Shown here one piece after another: positions 49,190-60,479 of a DNA stretch of 64,000 nt. The position numbers and the translations under genes were made by a program. Position 1 is the first letter of the stretch; every line of letters starts with the position of its first letter. Origin of the DNA: Rhyzopertha dominica. Its lineage: Eukaryota; Arthropoda; Insecta; Coleoptera; Bostrichidae. A model generated the notes under the pieces. That model had not been told where the DNA came from. It did not search any database and saw only the letters and a program-made list of their open reading frames with translations. The DNA lies in assembly GCA_025024175.1 (NCBI GenBank), contig QCXZ01000075.1:1054001-1118000 (forward strand). Direction: 5' to 3'.

Positions 49190-50200
49190 TTGAAAATTTC
49201 TGATTATAAATGATAATTTTTATAAAATGTGTAATAAAATCGTTACAGGTTTCTGTAATATGTAGTTCAAAAAAATCTCAATAGATGGCGCCACTTGTCG
49301 GGTGCCAAAAGCCTAGAGGGCGCCACTTGTCGGGTGCCCAAAATCCTAGAGGGCGCCACTTACCGGGACCCGAAAAAGTACTAATTCTTAAAATTTCATG
49401 ATAAATTCGTACTTAAGTGACTTAAATTGTACTTAAGTACTACTTAAAAAGTACTTAAAAAGTACTTCTTGAAAATATGATTAGTACTTAAGTACAATTT
49501 AAGTCATGTTTAAGTACTTTTTAAGCCTACTTAAATTCGAAATCCATAAAATTCGATTTTAAGTGACTTAAAAAGTACTTAAAACATGACTTAAATTGTA
49601 CTTAAGTACTACTCATATTTTTCGGAAGTACTTTTAAGCACTGCTTAAGTACTTTTTTAAGCTGTACTTAAGTACTTTTAAGCAGTGCTTACGTACTTTT
49701 TAAGCAGTGTTTAAGTACTTTTAAGTACTGCTTAAAAAGTATTTAAGCAGTGCTTAAAAAGTACTTCCGAAAAATATGAGTAGTACTTAAGTACAATTTA
49801 AGTCATGTTTTAAGTACTTTTTAAGTCACTTAAAATCGAATTTTATGGATTTCGAATTTAAGTAGGCTTAAAAAGTACTTAAACATGACTTAAATTGTAC
49901 TTAAGTACTAATCATATTTTCAAGAAGTACTTTTTAAGTACTTTAAGTACTTTTTAAGTAGTACTTAAGTACAATTTAAGCCACTTAAGTACGAATTTAT
50001 CATGAAATTTTAAGAATTAGTACTTTTTCGGGTCCCGGTAAGTGGCGCCCTCTAGGATTTTGGGCACCCGACAAGTGGCGCCCTCTAGGATTTTGGGCAC
50101 CCGACAAGTGGCGCCATCTATTGGTTTGTCGCTGAACTACGTATTACAGAAATCTGTAACGACTTTATTACCGATTTTTGAAAAAATTAACAACTTTTAC
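49190..50200. repeat. ~1-kb palindrome (foldback-like element)
   Basis: The two halves are reverse complements around a centre near 49697. From the outside in: GTAATAAA(A/G)TCGTTACAG, GATGGCGCCACTTGTCGGGT, repeats of a ~38-bp unit (TAGAGGGCGCCACTTGTCGG then GTGCCCAAAATCC; about two and a half copies per arm), CGGGACCCGAAAAAGTACTA, then a long inner part made of ACTTAAGTAC, AAAAGTACTT and CACTGCTTAAGTAC words. The arms match closely over at least 450 bases each. It has no coding sequence. It could be a foldback transposon or a non-autonomous element. Confidence 0.9.
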
Positions 50201-50515
50201 TGAAAATAATGATAAAATTATCAACTTTTACTAAAAATAAAATAACTGGCATTCTAAAATGTTTATTTATAAAGAAAATGCAATTATAATAATTTTTACA
50301 GATCATTTATTACAAAAATTAATAAAATGTACAATAAAATACTAAAACAAAGATAAAAAGACAATCTATATTGCAAATATACAGTTTGTAGTCTATTAAC
50401 ATGAAAAAAAAAACAAAATACAAGTGAATGAATGAATCAAAAATATGCCTGCAATGATTGGTGCAATGTATACAACATATTACAAAAGAAGCAGTAAAAT
50501 TATCGAGCCGAACTG

Positions 50516-50669
50516 GCTGCAGTNTCCAAACCAACCCCTAATTACGAACGGTGGGATCTTAAAGGAAACGGGAGACCCCAACAATCCTGCCTCTGCAGCT
50601 AACAAAGCACCCTCAGTATGCAATTGCGCCAGGTCAACGAGGTCACGATCTGTAGGCATCCCGGTTTAA
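50516..50669. other. GC-rich exon-like block of unknown origin
   Basis: GC-rich island in AT-rich DNA, open in frames on both strands. The minus frame reads MPTDRDLVDLAQLHTEGALL, AAEAGLLGSPVSFKIPPFVI and RGWFG. The plus frame reads LITNGGILKETGDPNNPASA up to a stop after GIPV. I recognise neither. An N lies at 50524. It could be a lone exon or a gene fragment carried by the neighbouring repeats. Confidence 0.3.
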
Positions 50670-50815
50670 CTAGGAACGTGGATAGGTGTGTTCGTTAATG
50701 TCGGGGTTGATCGAACCTCACGGATCCTTCTCGATAACCTTACTGCTGTGAGTGAGTGAAAAATCTGTTGCAACGACCATTAAGACAAAAAATTTTGATT
50801 GAAAACCACTAAAAG

Positions 50816-53081
50816 TTATAAATTTGTGTGAAATATGCTACGATAAAGCCCTACCTGAGTATGGTTTTTCAAAATTACCATCAGAAATCCTTTATAAAAA
50901 TTAATAAAGTTAATATTTGTGTGATTACAATCAATTATGCATTGAAACTAAAAAAAATCTGTCAGAAAAACAATGGAAATATCACAGCACCCTTGATGTG
51001 AGGGACTCTAGGCTTTATTAAAAAAACACCAATATAAAAAAGAACTGATGATGAAATGAAATCAGTATTGCACTGTTAGCAAGCTGAAAGGGGAAATATT
51101 GTGTGCAGAACGACCCCAAGAGCAAAGTTTGATTTTCAAAGCTTCAGTAGGACCTTATCCAAGGACATCCCTATCCCTCTCCCAATGGGGCGAACCCCTG
51201 ACGGAGACTCCAAAGTTCAGAAATGTCCCCCCGAAGGAGGCGTATCCCAAAAATTGTCGTGGCGTGTCGAACAGCTCCTACTTTTCTCACAATGCGCGCG
51301 GGGGTATTCTGTACACTTGAAGTGCAAAGAGAGCACACAAGTACTGACTACTATGAATGAATGACTGTGGAATTGGTTATTTAATGATTTGGTTAAATTA
51401 TTATTAAAAGCTATTTGTAAGATAAATGAAAATTAAAGAAGATTGTGCAATACAAAAATACAAAATTTTGAAGGGTGCTGCAAACCAATTACGTATTAGA
51501 ATTTTTTTTTTTAGTTTATACATAACTGAAGAACAAATGTTTAAACACTTGAAAACCCTTACAATTATAAATTTGTGTGAAATATGCTACGATAAAGTCC
51601 TACCTGAGTATGGTTTTTCAAAATTACCACCAGAAATCCTTTATAAAAATTAATAAAGTTAATATTTTTGTGATAACAATCAATTATGCATTGAAACTAA
51701 AAAAAAATCTGTCAGAAAATCAACAGAAATATCACAGTAATCTTCATGTGGGGACATCAAGGCTTCATCAAAAAAAATTCCAAAACAAAAAAAGAACTGA
51801 TGATGAAATGAAATCAGTATTGCACTGTCAGCAAGCTGAAAAGAGAACTATTGTATGTAGAACGACCCCAAGAGTAAAGTTTGATTTTCAAAGCTTCAGT
51901 AGGACCTTATCCAAGGACATCCCTATCCCTCTCCCAATGGGGCGAACCCCTGACGGAGACTCCAAAGTTCAGAAATGTCCCCCTGAAGGAGGCGTATCCC
52001 AAAAATNGTCGTGGCGTGTCGAACTTCAGCTCCTACTTTTCTCACAATATGCTGGGGGGTATTCTGTATACTTGATGTGCAAAGAGAGCACAGTAATGAC
52101 TACTATGGATGACATGATAAATTATGAANGATTGTGGAATTGGTTATTTAATGATTTGGTCAAATTATTATTAAAAACTATTTGTAAGATAAGAGAGTAT
52201 TCATAAAAATTAAAGAAGATTGTGCAATACAATGTTTTGAAGGGTACTGCAAACCAAGTACATATTAGATTTTTTTTTTAGTTTATACATAACTGAAGAA
52301 CAAATATTTAAGACACTTGAAAACCCCTACAATTATAAATTTGTGTGAAATATGCTATAATAGAGTTCTACCAAAGCATGGTTTTTCAAAATTACAATCA
52401 GAAATCCTTTATAAAAATTAATAAAGTTAATATTCGTGTGATTGCAATCAAATATGCATTGCAACTAAAAAAAATCTGTCAGAAAAACAATGGAAATATC
52501 ACAGTAACCTTCATGTGGGGACTCTAGGCTTCATCAAAAAAACTCTACGACAAAAAAAGACTGATGGTGAAATGAAATCAGTATTGCACTGTTAGCAAGC
52601 TGAAAGGGGAAATATTGTGTGCAGAACGACCCCAAGAGCAAAGTTTGATTTTCAAAGCTTCAGTAGGACCTTATCCAAGGACATCCCTATCCCTCTCCCA
52701 ATGGGGCGAACCCCTGACGGAGACTCCAAAGTTCAGAAATGTCCCCCCGAAGGAGGCGTATCCCAAAAATTGTCGTGGCGTGTCGAACTTCAGCTCCTAC
52801 TTTTCTCACAATGCGCTCGGGGGTATTCTGTACACTTGAAGTGCAAATAGAGCACATAAGTACTGACTATTATGAATTAATGACTGTGGAATTGGTTATT
52901 TAATGATTTGGTTAAAATATTATTAAAAGTTACTTGAAGATAAGAGAGTATTCGTAAAAATTAAAGAGGATTGTGCAATACAAAGTTTTGAAGGGTGCTG
53001 TGAACCAAGTACTTATTAGATTTTTTTTTAGTTTATGCATAACTGAAGAACAAATGTTTAAACACTTGGAAACCCCTACAA
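50816..53081. repeat. three tandem ~750-bp units with GC-rich exon-like blocks
   Basis: TTATAAATTTGTGTGAAATA recurs at 50816, 51565 and 52333, and a partial unit starts at 53082. Spacings are 749, 768 and 749. Each unit is AT-rich apart from one ~195-bp GC-rich block (51109-51301, 51861-52054, 52625-52820) that is the best conserved part. The block is preceded by an acceptor-like GTGTGCAG (TATGTAG in unit 2) and is open in plus frame TTPRAKFDFQSFSRTLSKDI, PIPLPMGRTPDGDSKVQKCP and in a second plus frame. Units 2 and 3 carry an extra TTC codon in the block that keeps frame. The protein family is not recognised. Confidence 0.85.
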
Positions 53082-53586
53082 TTATAAATTTGTCTTTAAT
53101 ATGACACGAAAAAATATCACTTGAGTATTTCTGGTGGTATTTAAAAATTACAATGTCTATCAGANACTGTTTGAAAAATGAATGAATTAAAATAACTCTA
53201 ACCAAAGAAATTATTAAAATTGTACTTAAGTACTAATAAAATTTCCAGGAAGTACTTTTTGTGTTTGTGTTTAATATGACACGAAAAATATCACTTGAGT
53301 ATTTCTGGTGGTATTTAAAAATTACAATGTCTATCAGAAACTGTTTGAAAAATGAATGAATTAAAATAACTCTAACCAAAGAAATTATTAAAATTGTACT
53401 TAAGTACTAATAAAATTTCCAGGAAGTACTTTTTGTGTTTGTGTTTAATATGACACGAAAAATATCACTTGAGTATTTCTGGTGGTATTTCAAAATTACA
53501 ATGTCTATTAGATAATGCTTGAAAAATGATAGGATGAAAATAGCACTAACCTAAGAAATTATTAAAATTGTACCGTTCTTCTGTTC
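53082..53586. repeat. three tandem ~175-bp repeats
   Basis: TATGACACGAAAAA(A)TATCACTTGAG starts near 53100, 53275 and 53449. The first two units end with TTGTACTTAAGTACTAATAA and AGGAAGTACTTTTT, which match the inner part of the palindrome (near 49890-49935). The third unit breaks off at TTGTAC, directly before the GC-rich block at 53587. Confidence 0.85.
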
Positions 53587-53740
53587 TAGATCGTCCGGAA
53601 GACGTCCACTTCTCCGCCTGCTATAACCTGTGACGTGCGCCCTTCTCTGCTCCTCTATATCTCCAAAAACGGAGACACACCCTTTGGATCCCTGTCCTCC
53701 TTCGGATGCGGCTCCTTCCTGTCGAAACAACCAAAGATGC
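53587..53740. other. GC-rich exon-like block
   Basis: Sharply GC-rich island. The plus strand has an acceptor-like TTCTTCTGTTCTAG followed by an open frame IVRKTSTSPPAITCDVRPSL. The minus strand is also fully open, EGAASEGGQGSKGCVSVFGD and GYSRRRSGRLPDDLEQKN, flanked by TTTCGACAG and a GTAC donor. I cannot choose a strand or name a family. Confidence 0.3.
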
Positions 53741-54550
53741 TTATTAGGACAGAGAAATATTATTGTAATATTAATATTTTATATCAGATAATTGTTTTAC
53801 AGACAAAAAAAATCTGTAAAAGATTAATAAATACTTTTACGAGCTACTATGTCTGAGATCCGCAGTCCACAGTATACGTACTAACAAAATGCATGTGTTA
53901 CCACCAAATTAATTCGATACTTGTCCGATTCGACACTACTCTTAGTAATTTTTTTTTAAGAAACATTATTTATATTCTGTGCTAAATGTAACAGTTTATT
54001 TATCTAACACATAACCGAGGGTTGCATAATCTCAAAGTTCTGCTACTTGTACTTATTTTATACTTTAACCAAATAAATGCAGAACACCTTGAACTGTTGT
54101 TTTATTTCAAGAACTTCCAAGATATTGTGACTCTAGTCATTCCATAGTACGTCTTTTGAGTGTACTGTATAAGATGTTTTGATATCTGATGAGAAAAACA
54201 CAAAAATGATTCTTAATTATAAGTGTTCAAAGCAAGAAAGATTATTTCCTCCTATTTATTTTCAAAAATCAGTTCAATTTGGCAATAACGTATTGTGACT
54301 ATATTGAGCTACTGCTACTTAAGCTACACGGTAAATGCAAAAATGAAAACTTAAATGACCCTGATCGTACCAAATGACCCTGATCGTACCACTTCAAAGG
54401 ATAAGAATAATTTTTTTGATACTACTTATCAATTGGCAAACATACTTATTTCAAATGTATGTTTTTATTTAAAGTGTGAGCTAAAACTACGATGATTTTA
54501 AAATCAAGATTAATGAAACTCACCTAAGTTCTCTCTGCATTGATGTTGCT
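53741..54550. other. no gene seen
   Basis: AT-rich spacer. It contains a direct 20-base duplication of AATGACCCTGATCGTACC at about 54353-54392. Confidence 0.4.
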
Positions 54551-54642
54551 ACAGGAACTGGTCTTGATGAAGGTGGTCTCCATCCATCCTCCAACCAAAA
54601 CAGGAACTGGTGTTGATGATGGTGGTCTTCATCCATCCTCCA
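54551..54642. repeat. two ~43-bp direct repeats
   Basis: ACAGGAACTGGT(C/G)TTGATGA with CATCCATCCTCC occurs at about 54551 and 54600. Confidence 0.7.
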
Positions 54643-55000
54643 TCAGTAGGGTTGCGTACCACCTTCAAGATAAATTTAAGCATTTCAGTTCAGTTACAAT
54701 TAAAGAAGATCCAATCCAAGAGCATATAGTTATTAATCAATCTACTGAGACATTTAATGAAAAGGAAATTGTGTTTCTTAATAAAGGTTTGAAATTTAAT
54801 TTATCTTTAATCTACCAGTATCTAAAATCATAGCTGGTATTGAAAAGGCCATCATAAATTTTGGTGATTCCAACGATTTTATTAAAAACACAAGCATAAT
54901 TCAAATATAGAATAATTTAAGAGAAAACTTTGGAATAAATAAAATCATCAAAATATTAAAATTTTCAAAAACAAGAATTGCTTTTATCAGAGATCCGACA
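54643..55000 (+). mobile_element. possible Penelope-like N-terminal relic
   Basis: The plus frame contains NEKEIVFLNKGLKFNLS, resembling the conserved LLNKGLKF motif upstream of RT in Penelope-like elements. The following sequence is broken by stops. Assignment is tentative. Confidence 0.35.
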
Positions 55001-55149
55001 AGGAAAAAAAATTGTGATACTGGATAAACCAGACTGTTTCAAAAGGTTCCAAAACCTTTTAAATCAAAGTTGCAACAACTTTGCTCAGAATCTCAAACTG
55101 ACGCTTCAATTCAAGTCAATGGGTATGTTATCATTGATTCTGTAGCTAA

Positions 55150-55680
55150 AAAGTAATAGCGAGTGTTGGAACTGTGCATAATGTTATTCAGAATAAAGAA
55201 TATTGCAACACTTTAGCAGAACTTGGCTATATCTCCTTAATTAATGAATATACGAGGGTAACAAACACAAGTAGCTTCTGTATCGATCACATATATACAT
55301 AAAAAGCAAAACACGGTTACAAGATCATATCCCTGTTCTAAAAAGTGACAACAGATCATTAAATCATACTGAACAAAACAATAATAAATGCTAGAGCCAC
55401 AACAAACGCCCAAACCAGCAAAAGTAGAGTTATACCAATTTTCAACGAAAAACGAGCATTAGACAAGATTAAGGTGCATAACATACGCAGCATTATTGAA
55501 CAAGAACCGATTGAAAAAGCAGCAGAAAGCTTTAAACAGAAACTTCAGCAAATAATTCATGATTCCACAACTAATATTACAACCAAAGGAAAAAAACAAA
55601 AAGGACTGGTAACGGACGGGAGAAGTACTCTTGCCACTGTTACAATAGACCAATTATATTCTTCATCCCAATAACAGGGT
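55150..55680 (+). mobile_element. LINE endonuclease fragment
   Basis: Plus frames read LAELGYISLINEYTRVTNTS followed by SFCIDHIYT, the C-terminal APE endonuclease motif (xNxxTRVxxxSxSxIDHI) of non-LTR elements. They continue FNEKRALDKIKVHNIRSIIE and QKLQQIIHDSTTNITTKGKK, a linker towards RT. Stops are present and no RT follows. Confidence 0.6.
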
Positions 55681-55959
55681 ATACTATTCTAAAATCATTA
55701 CATGTGTATGTTAAATGCCGTGAATTTTGTACTAATTGGATATACTGAGTTTGAGCAATGAAAAACTACACAATCGATAATGGACGGGACATTTAGTATG
55801 GTAACAGTAAAAATTGATAATTACTGTTTAAAATCCTTACTTTTCAATGTTTATTTCTTATTAGATGACATTAGAACACACTTTAGAAATTGATTTCTTG
55901 ATGGTTAATAGGCGTTTGTTTATTGACACTTGATGGCTACAGCCTACTAATGATATAGC

Positions 55960-56331
55960 GTATCGAACTTCAGCTCCTACTTTTCTCACAATACGCTGGG
56001 GGGGTATTCTGTATACTTGATGTGCAAAGAGAGCACAGTACTGACTACTATGGATGACATGACAACTTATGAATGATTGTGGAATTGGTTATTTAATGAT
56101 TTGGTCAAATTATTATTAAAAACTACTTGTAAGATAAGAGAGTATTCATAAAAATTAAAGAAGATTGTGCAATACAAAGTTTAAGGGTACTGCAAACCAA
56201 GTACTTATTAGATATTTTATTTTGGTTTATACATAACTGAAGAACAAATGTTTAAGACACTTGAAAACCCCTACAATTATAAATTTGTGTGAAATATGCT
56301 ATAATAGAGTTCTACCAGAGCATGGTTTTTC
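55960..56331. repeat. partial fourth copy of the ~750-bp unit
   Basis: From TATCGAACTTCAGCTCCTAC to GAGCATGGTTTTTC the sequence is nearly identical to the second half of unit 2 and the start of unit 3 of the array at 50816-53081, here separated from it by about 2.9 kb. Only the last ~50 bases of the GC-rich block are included. Confidence 0.85.
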
Positions 56332-57160
56332 TAATTTTTTTAATGTTCATTTACTAATGTGGCAGGATAATAAATGGCAGAAACAGGATAACAAAAACTT
56401 TCTTACCTTTGCTGGCACCAAGCTTCCACTATACATGAGTGGCCAAATGAACATGCTTCACCTTCTGAATCTGCCCCGTAATGTCATCCTTTGTGGACTT
56501 ACCGTACACTGAAACATGGCAGAAATTAGATATGGAATAGAAGTGATGGAAAATATTTGCTAAAACATTAAAAAATTGTACAAGTATCGTGTAAAGGAGA
56601 TCAAAACTGCAGTGATTTTTGTAAATCATTTTGTAAATGTAATAAAACTCTCTCTCCATTTTGTTCAACCTTAAATGGTTCAGTTCCAGTAGACACTGTA
56701 TCACAGATTTCTTACTACATCTCACTTTGAATACGATAAAGGTTATAGTTTTATGACGGCAAAGCACTAAATTTATAAAGAATCGAAACTGTAAAAGATC
56801 GTAAACACGGTATATCTTTGGGTAAACCATACCTTGTCAAAAAAATTATTGCTAAGGAACAGTTAATTTATAGAACATGACATTATCTTTAATTCGCAAA
56901 TATTATAAAATAAAATGTACGTTTCGTAATCAGTGAATATCAGATTTCAGAATTTTGTCAGCATCAGTCCCACGCGGAGCATGAATTTCCTTTGGTGATG
57001 ATTTACCAACAAAAGTCTGAACTTCTACGAATAAACGATTTCGTCAGCCCCCTTTTGTCTTTGAATATACAACAGGAATGACAAAACTGTAAAGAAACTT
57101 GCCAACAACGCTACAAGTAAACCAAAGTATAGTTCCTCCACGATGGTAATATTCATCGTC
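56332..57160. other. no supported gene
   Basis: AT-rich. A short minus-strand frame at 57133-57002 (MNITIVEELYFGLLVALLAS, then FFTVLSFLLYIQRQKG) looks like a membrane segment followed by positive charges and could be a terminal exon, but I cannot join it in frame to anything. Confidence 0.3.
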
Positions 57161-57199
57161 TAACCACCTTCTGTAACGAAATACATGCTTTACTCACCT

Positions 57200-57463
57200 T
57201 TACAAACATACGTAGCACGAAACATCAACACATTTTGTAGTTCCATCGTCAAGTTGTGCTTGAAAAGTTTCACACGTTCCTTGTCGAAAGTTGATGCACT
57301 CTCCAATTATCATTCCTTGGTGTAACAACGGCATAATCAATACCAGAACATATTCAGCATCAACATCGTTGACAAGGCACGGTGGCTTTCCATTGAAGAA
57401 TCTTTTCCCCTCTACAGATAGACTCATGTAGTCTTTCACTAGAAAATCAAGAAAATGTCACAG
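57200..57463 (-). CDS. candidate cysteine-rich exon, family unknown
   Basis: After an acceptor-like TTTTCTAG the minus strand is open for about 86 codons: KDYMSLSVEGKRFFNGKPPC, LVNDVDAEYVLVLIMPLLHQ, GECINFRQGTCETFQAQLDD and TKCVDVSCYVC. Six spaced cysteines suggest an extracellular disulfide-bonded segment. Two possible donors lie near the end (GTATGT inside the frame and AAAG/GTGAGT after the stop). A nearby minus exon-like sequence at 59212-59183, flanked by TTTTCAG and GTAAGT, does not join in frame. It may be an internal exon of an unresolved gene with a membrane segment (see 57133-57002), or chance. Confidence 0.35.
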
Positions 57464-58801
57464 TTAACAATAACATGAAAAACGTATTCAGTCTCGATTA
57501 AAGCGCAACCTAATTTTATTACCTGTAATTTACGATATGTGAAAAGCATTACCGTAAATACGATTCAACCTAAAACACGACCGTACGCGCTACACCTGTA
57601 ACACAAATGACCGGCGACCGGCCCTTGTGGTGGTTTCTGATTACGCAATGCGGTTAGACCATAAATAACAGATAGGGTTAGATAACTTACGACAGTAGTG
57701 TCACCGCGATTACAGCGACAAATTCAAGAACTATAATGTGACGTAGTTGCATCAAATATCGACAGATGTCATCATTACAGGTATTTTTATTACCAGCATC
57801 ACGCTAGTTTGGCAAATCGACAACAGATAGCGCCTCTGTAGTTACAGGTATTTTTTATACCGACACCAGTTTAGTTTGAGCAGGTAATAAGAGATGGCTA
57901 CAAGATGGACCCCATTCTAACCTCATTTGCTACGCAATTTGAACTCGATATCGGTTTATAAATATGAAATTTAGGATTTAAATTTAGACTTTTCGACAGT
58001 GTATTTTATGGTTTTCCGTTCTATAATAACCCGTGTTGATGTATATGGCAAAAAAACGAGAGTAGATGGAATACATACTGAAATGTGTATGTCGGAAACA
58101 GACGAAATTTTTGTTTGGAACAAATACTATCGATGAAATATCTTTCTTGGATGATACTTTACTATTTATAGTGTCCGAATAAAGTAAGTAAAGTATAATT
58201 TCTTTGTTCTCTCTACCAAAGAAGCTGAGTTTTTCACAGTGTAATACAGAATTCTCACAAAATACCTACCTAATGTATTAGAAATCAGACAAATTCATTA
58301 GAGCCCGTGCATACGTTAATTTTGGTGTATACATAGAAAACTACGTTCACTATCACAAAATCGGTGCATATTAAAGGACTAGGGTCCCTCATTGATAGCG
58401 ATATGGAATATTTTTCTCAAAATCCATTCACGAGTATTTCGTTTCGGACGTTTTCTTCCCCAAAGAAACTAGCATGTTTTGTTTGAATGCGTCTCGTTTT
58501 CAATACATAACTTGATTTCTATATTTTACGTGTCAGAGGCAATATTTATTCTGGAGCATGACAACAAGAAACAATGTTAAACCATGAATCAAAATATCCA
58601 TATAAGTTTGAAACGAAACTAGTGTTTCGGGATGTAAAAGGGTACTTCTTAATGTTCAATGCTTGAGGTAAATCTACTTTTTAAACTTACTATGACTATA
58701 ATGACTAGTCCTTCTTTTAAAAGACTAAATATGATTGAAAATCCAGCTCGGTGTGATGATTTGCCATAAATCTCAAAGGTTTTGAATTGTTTTAACCCTA
58801 T
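57464..58801. other. no feature seen
   Basis: AT-rich with no recognised gene or repeat. Confidence 0.3.
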
Positions 58802-58977
58802 GGGCCCGTTGCACAAAGCGTGGTTAACCAGACCCCCTGGTTAACACGCAGTTAACCAGCCGTTGCCATAGGCAGCACCAATGAAGAACGCTTAAAAAGA
58901 ACCGTTTCCATGACAATTGCCCGTTGACCGTGCGTTAACCAGGGGGTCTGGTTAACCACGCTTTGTGCAACGGGGCC
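58802..58977. mobile_element. hairpin MITE, 176 bp
   Basis: The left arm GGGCCCGTTGCACAAAGCG, then TGGTTAACCAGACCCCCTGG, is the near-perfect reverse complement of the right arm ending GCTTTGTGCAACGGGGCC. Arms are about 45 bases with a short loop region between. Both flanks read TAT, a likely 3-bp target duplication. No coding. The GGGCCCGTTGCACAAA type of end suggests a PIF/Harbinger-like parent, but this is not certain. Confidence 0.85.
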
Positions 58978-60479
58978 TATGTGTTCTAGGACCATGATGA
59001 GACAGAAAAGTTGATCTTAGCAAATTCATTCCCTTGGCTTAATACACAACTTAGATGAGTGTTTTAAACAATGTTTAAAATTAATGTACTTTTATGCATA
59101 AACTTCGACTCTAAACTAATACTTTCTGCAATAGTGATTAACCAATAATTTACACAAAACACGTCACAATTTTGGAAACTTACCTGTGTTGGTCGGTCAA
59201 AGCATCTGGCTACCTGAAAATGAACAGATGATTGAAATCATCTTCACGTTCATTTCGTTGGAATTGTGGATTATTTTCTTTACCATTGCTGTTTCCCGAA
59301 TCCAACAATTCATTTTGCAGCTACAGATGTTGAAAATCGATGATATGAAAGTTGTTATTAAAAACAATGTTTTATTTAACTTAACAAAATCACAATTTTA
59401 AAACGGCTGGAAAAGAATCCACCTAATCTAACGATACAATCACAATACTTCATCAGATATACAAATAATGCAGCACGTGGTGTTTTAAAATATATATACA
59501 CAATACAGTTTGGGGAGTTTAATAATGCAAAGAAGCTACCATGAATTGTGCATTTTTTTGCAACTATAATTGTCCTCTTTCGGAAGGAAATGTTTGAAGA
59601 ATGGGAGTTACTTTTAAGTTATGCTATGGAAGCTTTTTACTTTATATGTGGGGATAGAATATTTTTCATTAGGTAAGTTTCACCTGTAACTGGTGTGAAT
59701 ACAACTTTACTTTCGTCAAATCGCCCAAAATTAAATAAAAAATTAAAATAATTTCATGTTTTTTCTTGGAGTACAAAAGTTGACAAATTATGTTTAAATT
59801 TAAACATAAGATGCAAAATTTGTTCTATATGAACTTGCTTTAGAAAATGTCTCAAATTTATCAGTTCCGGTATAAGAAACTATGTTATAAAAAGACAATA
59901 TATGCTATACCAAATAATTACCAGCAAACAGCAATTTAATATCTCGTTTCATAAGCATAAAATTATTATTGATGATAACTCAGAAAGTGAAAAATCATCA
60001 ATATTTGAATCTTTTCATATAAAACAGTTCAAAATTGGATAACAAAATGTCAAAACTTAATAATATCATAAAAAATAAATAAGATCTATCATTACTATAC
60101 TGTATTGCTTTCCAAAGGCTAGGCAGTTTAGTAAATAGTTTGCTGTTGTTGACCAAAATATGATCAGAGACAAAAATTGATATTTAAAAGTCAAAATATG
60201 AAAGAAATTAATTCACCCACTTTATAATATGGACCTGTAGGTTAAGATTAAAAATTTCTCACTGAAAGTAAATTTTGTTATATGAACATTGCTTATACAG
60301 GTAAAAAAATCCTTATTTAAAATTCACATTGCACTTTTAAGTTTTGAATCAAAAACTGTATTCCCAGTACTTTAATTTTACATCAATTAACTTTATAGTT
60401 AAATTTATTCTATAAAATTTGTCAACTTGACTACTAATTTACAAACTTTAAATCAAACTAAAAATTTTAAATTTTTAAT
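58978..60479. other. no feature seen
   Basis: Very AT-rich. The frame at 59186-59401 is on the plus strand and shows no domain. Confidence 0.3.

Noticed and set aside
49190..50200. Palindrome as an LTR element or virus
   Set aside because: The arms are inverted, not direct, and there is no coding sequence between them.
57200..57439. CVCL ending as a prenylation (CaaX) signal
   Set aside because: The cysteine is not at the fourth position from the end, and the exon probably does not terminate the protein.
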